Part shown: positions 45,012-52,745 of the stretch, piece after piece | Numbering within the stretch: the first letter of the stretch is position 1 | Layout of the letters: each line of letters begins with the position of its first letter | DNA from: Mesorhizobium_B sp035998495 | GTDB taxonomy: Bacteria; Pseudomonadota; Alphaproteobacteria; Rhizobiales; Rhizobiaceae | Assembly: GCA_035998495.1 (NCBI GenBank) | Contig: DASYHP010000076.1 | Span: forward strand, 1-64,000 | Direction: 5' to 3' | Length of the DNA stretch: 64,000 nt | Notes under the pieces: model-generated | The model's input: the letters and a program-made list of their open reading frames with translations, nothing else | Told to the model about the DNA's origin: nothing | The model's database searches: none | Program-made: the position numbers and the translations under genes

Positions 45012-45749
45012 ATGGCGGTGATCGGAAGGGTATCGGAGCTTTGGCGCTACCCCGTCAGTTCGCTGGGCGGCGAGCGGGTGGCGGTGTTGGCGGTGGAGGC
45101 GGCAGGCGTGCCCGGCGAGCGAGGGTATGGCGTGGTGGCGCTCGATGACGGCAAGATCGCCGCGCCCGGCATGGACCGCCGCTGGGAGCCGCTCCCCGGT
45201 GTCAAGGCGAGGTCGGCCGAAGGACGGATCGAGCTCTCGACGGACGGCAAGCGTTGGGTCGCCGTCCCGAGCCCCGAGGCTGATCGGGCGCTGAGCGATC
45301 GTCTCGGCTTCGCCGCCGCCGTCCACCCCTATGCGGACGGCCCGCTGCCCGAGGGTTATGACGGCCCGCGCGCCGTGAACCGCTACCGGCCTAGCGCCCT
45401 GCACCTCGTCACCACGGCGTCGCTCGGCCGGCTGAAAGCGCTTCACCCGGCAGGCGACGCCGACGCCAGGCGTTTCCGGCCCAACATCCTGATCGAGATG
45501 CCGGACGCGCCCGGCCGCTTCCCGGAAACGGAGTGGATCGGTCGCGCGCTCACCGTGGGCGAGGCCCGACTGACGGTCGAGGAACCGTGCCGCCGCTGCG
45601 GCTTCACCATCATGGCTCAGGACGAGCTTGAGCGCGACGCGGATGTTCTGCGCCAGCTTGTGCGCCACAACGGCCACAACATGGGCGTCTATTGCGCGGT
45701 CGCACGGCCCGGCGTTCTGCGGGTCGGCGATCCTGTCGCATTCGCCTGA
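45012..45749 (+). CDS. MOSC domain protein
   Basis: A 245-residue protein with the N-terminal beta-barrel (IGRVSELWRYPVSSLGGER) followed by the MOSC domain, whose conserved Cys is in EEPCRRCGFTIM. MOSC proteins bind molybdenum cofactor and reduce N-hydroxylated compounds or transfer sulfur. AAAGG precedes ATG 45012. It shares operator region 3 with the divergent Rieske gene and is convergent with the second Rieske gene (12-base gap), suggesting a role in the same pathway, perhaps reducing an N-oxygenated intermediate. That role is an inference. Confidence 0.85.
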   Translation: MAVIGRVSELWRYPVSSLGGERVAVLAVEAAGVPGERGYGVVALDDGKIAAPGMDRRWEPLPGVKARSAEGRIELSTDGKRWVAVPSPEADRALSDRLGFAAAVHPYADGPLPEGYDGPRAVNRYRPSALHLVTTASLGRLKALHPAGDADARRFRPNILIEMPDAPGRFPETEWIGRALTVGEARLTVEEPCRRCGFTIMAQDELERDADVLRQLVRHNGHNMGVYCAVARPGVLRVGDPVAFA

Positions 45750-45761
45750 GGCGGGGTTCCC

Positions 45762-46916
45762 TCAAGCCGGAGCCGCCATCCTTTGCCGGATCCATTCATG
45801 GAAGCGGAACAGGTCGAACTCCTGCGGCATCAGCGTTCCCCCGCGATAGCGGCTCGAGCGCAAGCCCCGCTGGTTCATCTCGCAGGCCGCGCTGTCCTCG
45901 TTGAGGACGGTGGTGGCGAAATCGACGACATTGGCGAGATCGAAGCCCGGCGCCTGCAGGGTTTCCGGCGCAAACAGCCACTCCACGCGAAGCTCGGTCT
46001 CTTCGGGCCCGACCGGCGTCACGCGCACGGCCCGGACGTAATCGACATGAGCGCAGACAAAGACGGAGGGCAGCAGCGTGACGAAGGTGTGCCCCGCCTC
46101 GCGTTCGGCATCGGTCAGGTCGGCGAACTCGGGTCCGCAGGCCCGGCCATCGACGGTCCAGGTTCGCCGGCCCGGCTTGAGCACGGGCTCGGATTGGGCG
46201 CGCTCGGGCTCCCAGTCCGGGTCCTCGTTGGGAGCCATATAGCCTTTTGCGTAGATCGGAACGGCCTCGCTCAAGCCGGGATGAATGCCGGGGCAATGGA
46301 GGCATTCGTTGTAGTTCTCCCAGAAGATCTTCCAGTTGCAGTTCAGCCGCTTCACCATAAGGTGGCCGACCACCAGTTCTCCCATGGGCCAGTTGTCGAG
46401 CGCGGACGGCGCGGGATCGGGCATCGCGCCGAAGTCCGGCGGCTCGTCGGCGAGACACACGAACAGAAAGCCGTTCCACTCCCTCACATGCGCCGGGAAG
46501 AGGCCGTGGTCCTCCTTGCGGAAGTCGGAGCCCAGCGAAACGAAGGGGGTTCGCACCAGCCGGCCGGAAAAATCGTAGCTCCACTGGTGATAAGGGCAGG
46601 CGATGAGGCGGCCATGCAGCGGGCGCTCCGGCCCGGGGCACAGCTCCGCCCCCCGATGGCGGCAGGTGTTGTGAAAACAGGCGATCTTGCCGTCGCGGTC
46701 CTTCAGCAGGACGAGGTTTTCGCCGCCCACCGAGACGCGCTTGAGCAGCATCGCCGGGAGGTCGCCGGCCCGGCCGACGCAGACCCATTCCTTTCGCCAG
46801 ATCGCCGCCTGCTCCCGCGCAAACCAGTCGGGGTCGAAATAGGCGTGGGGCGGCAGCGTGGGACGGCATCCATCGAGCAGGGGAGACGCCGGATGATGAG
46901 GGATCCGCTCGTTCAT
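45762..46916 (-). CDS. Rieske non-heme iron oxygenase alpha subunit (second; GbcA/carnitine-oxygenase-like)
   Basis: A 384-residue oxygenase only distantly similar to the first. The Rieske site is CRHRGAELC with CPYHQW, and the iron site is ENYNECLHCPGIHPGL, matching the E-x2-H-x4-H arrangement with a Glu in place of the bridging Asp, a trait recalled for quaternary-amine oxygenases. The start ATG 46916 is preceded by GGGAGG; an in-frame ATG further up at 46937 is less well placed. It is divergent from the fused kinase gene across operator site 4. The reductase partner is not in the window. Confidence 0.9.
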   Translation of the reverse strand: MNERIPHHPASPLLDGCRPTLPPHAYFDPDWFAREQAAIWRKEWVCVGRAGDLPAMLLKRVSVGGENLVLLKDRDGKIACFHNTCRHRGAELCPGPERPLHGRLIACPYHQWSYDFSGRLVRTPFVSLGSDFRKEDHGLFPAHVREWNGFLFVCLADEPPDFGAMPDPAPSALDNWPMGELVVGHLMVKRLNCNWKIFWENYNECLHCPGIHPGLSEAVPIYAKGYMAPNEDPDWEPERAQSEPVLKPGRRTWTVDGRACGPEFADLTDAEREAGHTFVTLLPSVFVCAHVDYVRAVRVTPVGPEETELRVEWLFAPETLQAPGFDLANVVDFATTVLNEDSAACEMNQRGLRSSRYRGGTLMPQEFDLFRFHEWIRQRMAAPA

Positions 46917-47010
46917 TCTCTCTTTCCTCCCGATCAAGGATCGCCGGAGCAGAAAGGCAGTCCGCCGGCGGCGGAGCTATCGACGCCAACGCATCGTCAG
47001 GACATACTTG

Positions 47011-47026
47011 CTGAATGCTCATTCAA
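47011..47026. promoter_or_regulatory. TetR-type operator, site 4
   Basis: CTGAATGCTCATTCAA lies between the divergent second Rieske gene (46916) and the fused kinase/phospholyase gene (47149). One outer base differs from the motif; the arm CATTCAA is kept exactly. Confidence 0.7.
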
Positions 47027-47148
47027 CGGCAACAGGATTCGCGCGGGGTGGGTCGGTCAGTTTCGGATCGGGGAACCCGCCCGGCATACGGAGCCTGCGC
47101 CGGCACGGGCCGTTGCTTGAAACAGCCGGCCCGCACGCTGCGACAGCC

Positions 47149-49470
47149 ATGAGATTCCTCGACCCCATCCGGCCGGCCGTCGGTCCCGAAGCCGCGGCGA
47201 AGTTGACGCGCGACCGATACGGCGTGGAGGGCGTCGTGACGCCGCTCTACGGCGAGCGCGACCGGGCCTTCCGCGTCGCCGTGCCTGGCGAGCCCGGCAT
47301 GCTTCTGCGCGTTTTCAGCTGCGAGGAGGAAGCGGCGAGGATCGCGGCCACCGTCGATGCCCTGCTCCATGTCGCCGCGACCGATCCCGAATTCGTCGTC
47401 CCGCGCCCGTTGCCGCAGCGCGACGGCGCCTATGTCTCGATCGTCACGGGCGCGGACGGCGCGGTTCACCATCTGCTGGCCGTCAGTTGGGTTCCCGGCG
47501 CGATCATCGGCGACGTGGCGCCGATGCCCGATCTGCTGAGGGATCACGGGCGCAGCCTGGCCAGGCTTGGGCGAGCCCTGCGCGGCTTCTATGCTCCAGC
47601 TTTCGGGACTCCATTCCTGTGGGATGTCCGCCAGGCGCCCGCCCTGCTCAGGCACGCGGGGCTGTTGCGGCCGGATGCGCGCCGTACCGTCACATCTGCG
47701 GTGGAGACTTTCGCCAAACGCACCCTGCCAGGGCTTGCGGGCCTGCGCGCACAGATCATTCACAACGACGCCGGCCCCTTCAACGTCATCGTCGATCCCG
47801 CCCGCCCTGGGCGCGTGGCCGGCATCATCGACTTCGGCGACATGGTGCATGGCTCGCTCGCCCAGGACCTGTCGGCGGCGATCGGCGACATGGCGGTCGG
47901 CGCCCGAGACTCGCTCGAAACGACGGCGGCGCTGGTGCGCGGCTATGGCGAGGCGACCCCGCTGGAAGAGGGCGAGGTCGAGGCGCTGTTCGACCTCGTT
48001 CAGGCGCGGCTGTCGCTGACCGTCCTGATCTCCGCGTGGCGGCGAGCCGCGCGGCCGAGCGAGGAGAACTACATCACGCCGCTCGAAAACGACGCGGCGG
48101 AGACGATGGCGAAGCTCGATGCGGCCGGGCGGGATCGTTTCACCGCCCTCGCCCGCCGCGCGGCGGGCCTGCCCAGCCTCGCTTCCCATGCATCCGTCAA
48201 CGATTTGCTGCTCCGGCGTCAGGCGAGCATGGGCCGGGGCCTTGCGCTCTTCTACGACCCGCCGCTCCACCTCGTGCGCGGCGAAGGCGTTTGGCTCGAG
48301 GATGCGTCGGGCCGGCGCTATCTCGACTGCTACAACAATGTCCCGCATGTCGGCCACTGCCACCCGCATGTCGTGGCGGCCATCGCGCGCCAGGCGGCGA
48401 TGCTGAACACCAACACGCGCTACCTGTTCGGCCAGGCCGTCGACTATGCCGAGCGGCTCGCCGCGACCATGCCCGATGGCGACTGGGTCTGCGCTTTCGT
48501 GAATTCCGGCAGCGAGGCGAACGACCTCGCTTGGCGCATGGCGAAAGCCTTCACCGGACGCCGCGGCGGGATCTGCATGGAGTTCGCCTATCACGGCATC
48601 ACCGATGCGATGGAGCCCTTCTCCCCTTCGGCGGACCTCGGCGGCGGCGCTCACCCGCATATGCGCCACCTGCCCGCGCCGGATGGTTTTCGCGGCGCGG
48701 TCCGTTACGGCGAACCGGATTTTGCGGCGCGCTATGCGGCGGCGGCCGATATTGTCATCGATTCGCTGGAGCAGGCGGGGTTCGGAACCGCCGCCTTCAT
48801 GCTCGATTCGACCTTCCTCACCAATGGCGTGCTGGAGGTTCCGCCCGCCTATGTGCAAGACGTCGTGGCGAAGGTCCGCGCTGCAGGCGGCCTGTTCATC
48901 GCCGACGAGGTTCAGGCCGGCTTCGGCCGCATGGGCGAGCATTTCTGGGGGCACGCGGCCTATGGCGTGATCCCGGACATGGTGACGATCGGCAAGCCGG
49001 CGGGCAACGGCCATCCGCTGGGCGCCGTCGTCGCCCGGCGCGAGATCTTCCAGCATTTCCTCGCCCGGTCCGCCTTCTTTTCCACCTTCGGGGGCAATAA
49101 CGTCTCCTGCGCGGCCGGCATGGCCGTCCTCGACGTGATGGAGAACGAGCACCTCATCCGAAACGCCGGGGAAACCGGAGCCGGCTTGAAGGCCGGCCTG
49201 ACCCGGCTCGCGGGCAAGCACGCGCTGATCGGCGATGTGCGCGGCAGGGGCCTGTGCGTCGGGGTCGAGCTTGTGACCGACCGCGCCGCCCTCACCCCCG
49301 CCGCAGCCGAAACCAAGAGGGTGCTCGACCTCATGCGCGAGCGCGGCGTCCTGATCGGCTCGGAGGGCGTCCACGGCAACATCCTGAAGATCAGGCCGCC
49401 GATGGTGTTGCGCCCCGAGCATGCCGAGCGCGTGGTCGAGGCGCTGGACGAGTGCCTTGCGCGGCTCTGA
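47149..49470 (+). CDS. Fused APH-type kinase / class III PLP phospho-lyase (hydroxylysine kinase-phospholyase-like)
   Basis: A 773-residue two-domain enzyme. Residues 1-340 form a kinase of the aminoglycoside phosphotransferase fold, with the catalytic loop IIHNDAGPFNVIVD (HxDxxxxN) and metal-binding IIDFGD. Residues 350-773 form a class III PLP domain with NNVPHVGHCHP, SGSEANDLAWRMAK, FIADEVQAGFGRMG and the Schiff-base Lys in TIGKPAGNGHPLGAVV. The GKPxGNGxP form marks the ethanolamine-phosphate/5-phosphohydroxylysine phospho-lyases. The fusion suggests phosphorylation of a hydroxylated amine followed by elimination of phosphate and ammonia to an aldehyde. ATG 47149 is chosen; the upstream extension to 47008 crosses operator site 4. 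Confidence 0.87.
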   Translation: MRFLDPIRPAVGPEAAAKLTRDRYGVEGVVTPLYGERDRAFRVAVPGEPGMLLRVFSCEEEAARIAATVDALLHVAATDPEFVVPRPLPQRDGAYVSIVTGADGAVHHLLAVSWVPGAIIGDVAPMPDLLRDHGRSLARLGRALRGFYAPAFGTPFLWDVRQAPALLRHAGLLRPDARRTVTSAVETFAKRTLPGLAGLRAQIIHNDAGPFNVIVDPARPGRVAGIIDFGDMVHGSLAQDLSAAIGDMAVGARDSLETTAALVRGYGEATPLEEGEVEALFDLVQARLSLTVLISAWRRAARPSEENYITPLENDAAETMAKLDAAGRDRFTALARRAAGLPSLASHASVNDLLLRRQASMGRGLALFYDPPLHLVRGEGVWLEDASGRRYLDCYNNVPHVGHCHPHVVAAIARQAAMLNTNTRYLFGQAVDYAERLAATMPDGDWVCAFVNSGSEANDLAWRMAKAFTGRRGGICMEFAYHGITDAMEPFSPSADLGGGAHPHMRHLPAPDGFRGAVRYGEPDFAARYAAAADIVIDSLEQAGFGTAAFMLDSTFLTNGVLEVPPAYVQDVVAKVRAAGGLFIADEVQAGFGRMGEHFWGHAAYGVIPDMVTIGKPAGNGHPLGAVVARREIFQHFLARSAFFSTFGGNNVSCAAGMAVLDVMENEHLIRNAGETGAGLKAGLTRLAGKHALIGDVRGRGLCVGVELVTDRAALTPAAAETKRVLDLMRERGVLIGSEGVHGNILKIRPPMVLRPEHAERVVEALDECLARL

Positions 49471-49512
49471 CGACCGGCGGGCCGGACCATTGAGCCTTCC
49501 GGCATGCGGGCG

Positions 49513-49824
49513 CTATATCCCGGAGCCGTCGAGTTCCTCGATCTTGGCGCCCTGCCAGGGCGCGGGTCTCGATCCCGAGCCCATGCCCGAATTCGCCGTC
49601 GGCAGCGGCATCCAGCACTTCAGCTCCGGCTCCGCATAGCCGATCACGCGGCCCGGCGAGGAATCGGCGGCACGCCACCCTTCGCCGCCGAACCGGTCCG
49701 CCCTCGCCCAATACGCGACATCGACATCGGCCGGGCCCTGCTCCGCCGCCCGCACCGTCACGAGGATCCTGCTGCCGTCCTTTGGCGCGCTCGACATGGA
49801 ACGCCACCGATCGGGCTCCGTCAT
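49513..49824 (-). CDS. Conserved hypothetical protein (DUF551-like pattern)
   Basis: A 103-residue soluble protein beginning MTEPDRWRSMSSAPKDGSRI. The 'W..M.SAPKDG..ILV' opening is a frequent pattern in small uncharacterised proteins of Hyphomicrobiales and phages. Strong GGGAGGACGGG precedes ATG 49824. No function is known. It is convergent with the fused kinase gene, 42 bases away. Confidence 0.65.
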   Translation of the reverse strand: MTEPDRWRSMSSAPKDGSRILVTVRAAEQGPADVDVAYWARADRFGGEGWRAADSSPGRVIGYAEPELKCWMPLPTANSGMGSGSRPAPWQGAKIEELDGSGI

Positions 49825-50269
49825 CCCGTCCTCCCGCCATTCGCCCAGCCCAGGCCGCGCCGCCATGGCGGCAGCCCAAGCTGGAGCATCCACGAACACC
49901 CGCAATCTGCGCCAGGAGCGGCTTGGAGGCTAGTCCACCTCGCGCCCCTGCCCGACGGCCCCTGCCGATTGCCGCAATCCCGGCGCAGTGCTAGAGCGAG
50001 CGTCACCTGGTTGAGGTCGTTCTGCCGGGCGGATCCGGGGTTCTTGTGCGGGCGGCGCCGCTGTGCCGCCTCCCGAGCTTGCCCAAGGGCCGCACGAGCA
50101 ACGGAACCGGCTCCCTCCGGCGCATGATCCCGAAAAGTTGCAGGCTTTTCGGAAAAGATCATGCATAAATCAGTAATATGTAGGGCATGGCCGCTTCAAC
50201 CCGAAGCGATCATGCGCTAGGTGAAACTCGCTCCAGCCCAGGGCGCCGCTCCGCTTCCGAAGGACAGAA
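49825..50269. repeat. 445-base gap holding a common Hyphomicrobiales palindrome
   Basis: No gene is supported here. At 50122-50164 GCATGATC, then CCGAAAAG, a short spacer, CTTTTCGG and GATCATGC form an imperfect 43-bp palindrome of the type repeated many times in Hyphomicrobiales genomes. It lies about 105 bases upstream of the cold-shock gene and may form an mRNA hairpin or terminator. Confidence 0.75.
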
Positions 50270-50881
50270 ATGGTCAACCGTAGGGATCATCGTGATCAGC
50301 GCCGCCGCGGCTTCGGCGGCGACGAGGCCTCCTTTCCCGGAGAAAGCGAGGAGCCGAAATACTTCCAGCGCCAGCCGGTCAGCACCGGAAGCGCGGTGGA
50401 CGCCGAAGTCCTGTGGTTCAACGCCGACAAGGGCTTTGGCTTCGTGAAGCTGGCGGATGGATCGGAAGCCTTCCTTCACATCCGCGCCCTCGAGGCGGCG
50501 GGACATGGCGGCGTTTCCGAAGGTGCGCGGCTTCGGGTCACGGTCGAGACCGCGCAAAAGGGCAAGCAGGTCACGCAGGTGCTCGACGTCACCGGCGGCT
50601 CTTCGCCCCGCCCCAGCAGCCCTCAACGTACGGCGCGCCCTGCGCCTGGCGGATCGTTCTCGGGCGCCCCTGAGCAGGAGCGCGAGGGCACGGTGAAGTG
50701 GTACAATGCCGACAAGGGCTTCGGCTTCATCAGCCTCGACGGCGGCGAGAAGGACGTGTTCGTCCACGCCACGGCGCTGACCCGCGCCGGCCTGACCACG
50801 CTGGCGGAAGGCCAGCGTGTGGTGGTCGGCGTCTCGCAAAGCGCCAAGGGCCTTGAGGCGCGAAGCGTTCGGCTCGCCTGA
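50270..50881 (+). CDS. Double cold-shock-domain protein
   Basis: A 203-residue nucleic-acid-binding protein with two cold-shock domains. The first (about residues 42-110) has VLWFNADKGFGFVKL and AFLHIRAL; the second (about residues 138-203) has GTVKWYNADKGFGFISL and VFVHATAL, i.e. RNP1 and RNP2 motifs in each. An Arg/Asp-rich N-terminus and a Ser/Pro linker join them. Two-domain CSPs are typical of Hyphomicrobiales. AAGGA precedes the ATG. Confidence 0.92.
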   Translation: MVNRRDHRDQRRRGFGGDEASFPGESEEPKYFQRQPVSTGSAVDAEVLWFNADKGFGFVKLADGSEAFLHIRALEAAGHGGVSEGARLRVTVETAQKGKQVTQVLDVTGGSSPRPSSPQRTARPAPGGSFSGAPEQEREGTVKWYNADKGFGFISLDGGEKDVFVHATALTRAGLTTLAEGQRVVVGVSQSAKGLEARSVRLA

Positions 50882-50902
50882 GGGCGGCTGCGGGCGCGTC
50901 CT

Positions 50903-51727
50903 TCAGGGCTCTGTCCGCAGCGTGCCGGAGAAGAGCTTGGACCCATGCTGCTCCAGCAGCTTGAGCGAGGTGTAGTCGAGGATCGACAAGCCTCCGTCCA
51001 CCACCAATGTCTGTCCCGTGATGAAGCTTGCCTCGTCGCTCGCCAGGAAGGCGACGGCCGCCGCGATCTCCTCGGGCCATCCCATGCGGTTCAGGACGCC
51101 CGGCGGGAGCTCCCATTCCCCTGAGGCCGTTCCCGACGCCGGGGCCGAGGCGTCGTTCGCGGTTGCGATCCACCCTGGGCTGACGCAGTTCACACGGATG
51201 CCGTGGGGCGCGCCTTCCACGGCGAGCGAGCGCGTCAGCGCCTCCACGCCGGCCTTGGCCACGCCGTAGAGCCCCCAATTGCCGTGCAGGGTGGCCGTGG
51301 ACGAGATGTTGACGATGGCCGCGCCACCCGCGTCCCGCAGAAGCGGCAAGGCGTAAGCGGCCAGGAGATAGGCGGAGTCGAGGTTCGGACCCCGCAGCTT
51401 GTTCCAGCGCGCGCCGGGCGGATCGCTCGACTCTATCCCGGAACGCCTGGAGCCCAGGCCCGCATTGTTGACCAACACATGCAGCGGCCCCAGCCGCGCC
51501 ACACGCTCGGTCAGGTCCTGGACGGCCCCTTCCTCGGCCAAGTCGCAGCGCAGAAAGGCGGCGTCGCCGCCATCGGCGCGGATGGCGCTTTCCACGTCTG
51601 CGCCTTTGCCCGGATCGCGGCCCACCAGCAGGACCCGCGCGCCCTCGCGCGCGAAGCGCTCGGCGATGCCGCGGCCGATCCCCGAATTGCCGCCCGTGAC
51701 CAGCGCCGTCCTGCCTGCGAATTTCAT
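50903..51727 (-). CDS. SDR-family oxidoreductase
   Basis: A 274-residue short-chain dehydrogenase with TGGNSGIGRGIA (cofactor), VNNAGLG, catalytic Ser in ISSTATLHG, YGVAK (Tyr and Lys) and the C-terminal FITGQTLVVDGG. An Arg in LVGRDPG after the second strand suggests preference for NADP. ATG 51727 has AAGGGGG upstream. It follows the beta-hydroxyacid dehydrogenase gene after 45 bases on the same strand, and both lie next to the LacI-regulated sugar locus. Confidence 0.88.
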   Translation of the reverse strand: MKFAGRTALVTGGNSGIGRGIAERFAREGARVLLVGRDPGKGADVESAIRADGGDAAFLRCDLAEEGAVQDLTERVARLGPLHVLVNNAGLGSRRSGIESSDPPGARWNKLRGPNLDSAYLLAAYALPLLRDAGGAAIVNISSTATLHGNWGLYGVAKAGVEALTRSLAVEGAPHGIRVNCVSPGWIATANDASAPASGTASGEWELPPGVLNRMGWPEEIAAAVAFLASDEASFITGQTLVVDGGLSILDYTSLKLLEQHGSKLFSGTLRTEP

Positions 51728-51772
51728 GAGCAACCCCCTTGGAAACCGGGATGAAGGCGAGCGGCTGGCCCT

Positions 51773-52672
51773 TCAGGTCAGCCGCGCCGGGAAGCCGTGC
51801 GCCCGCAGCTCCGTTTCGAGCAGGTCTTCCAGCAGCTTGACCACCTGGGTGGATTGCGCCGAGCCGCCATAGGCCGCCTTGCCCTGGACGAAGCTGTCCT
51901 GCGCGCGCCCGGCCAGCGCGAGTGGCACCCCCGCCTCGCGCCCCATCTCCAGGGCGAAGCCGAGATCCTTGAGCGCGAGGTCCATCGTGAAGGCGATGTC
52001 GTAAGAGCCGTTGAGGATCAACTGCCCCTCGGTCTCGTGAACGAAGCTGTTGCCGGAGCTCGCCCCGATCGCCCGCCAGGCCTGCGCAAGGTCGAGCCCG
52101 CCGCGCTTGGCCAGCATCAGGGCCTCGCCCGTGGCGACCAGATGGATGAAGGCCAGCATGTTGGTGATGACCTTGATCTTGGCGGCGGCGCCGAGCGGGC
52201 CCATGTGGAAGATGCGATCGCCCATCGCGCCGAGAGCGGGCCGTTGCGCTTCGAGAAGGTCCGCCTCCCCGCCCGCGAGCACCGTGATCCGGCCCTGCGC
52301 GGCCAGATGAACGCCTCCCGTCACCGGGGCTTCGAGCACGCGAATTCCGGCCGCCTGCGCCAAGCTCGCGAGCCTGACGATCTCCTCCGGTCCAAGTGTG
52401 GACATCTCGATCCAGGTCGCGTCCGGGGCGAGGGCTCCGAGCAGATCCCCCAGCACGGCCTCGGACACGGCCGGCGAGGGCAGGCATGTGATCACAGCGT
52501 CTGACCGGGCGGCAAGCTCGGCCGAGCTTGTCGCCCATGCGGCTCCCGCCGACAGATGCCGCTCGGCGAGAGCCGGGTTCCTGTCATGCACGGTGAGCTC
52601 GACGCCCGACCGGACCAGGCTCATGGCGAGGTGACCGCCGAGGCTGCCAAGACCGATGAAACCGTAACGCAT
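51773..52672 (-). CDS. NAD-binding beta-hydroxyacid dehydrogenase (3-hydroxyisobutyrate dehydrogenase family)
   Basis: A 299-residue enzyme. It starts MRYGFIGLGSLGGHLAMSLV with the GxGxxG motif, has the substrate segment EAPVTGGVHLAAQGRITVLAGG and the catalytic Lys in AAKIKVITNMLAF. The family oxidises or reduces beta-hydroxyacids such as tartronate semialdehyde/glycerate or 3-hydroxyisobutyrate, often in sugar-acid pathways. GGGAGAG precedes ATG 52672. It lies downstream of lacI on the same strand and may be co-regulated. Confidence 0.9.
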   Translation of the reverse strand: MRYGFIGLGSLGGHLAMSLVRSGVELTVHDRNPALAERHLSAGAAWATSSAELAARSDAVITCLPSPAVSEAVLGDLLGALAPDATWIEMSTLGPEEIVRLASLAQAAGIRVLEAPVTGGVHLAAQGRITVLAGGEADLLEAQRPALGAMGDRIFHMGPLGAAAKIKVITNMLAFIHLVATGEALMLAKRGGLDLAQAWRAIGASSGNSFVHETEGQLILNGSYDIAFTMDLALKDLGFALEMGREAGVPLALAGRAQDSFVQGKAAYGGSAQSTQVVKLLEDLLETELRAHGFPARLT

Positions 52673-52745
52673 CACGCTTCTCTCCCGCCGGTCGCGCGCC
52701 CCTGCCCACAGCGGCCGCCGATGCTTCTCAAACTGACCACCCGCG

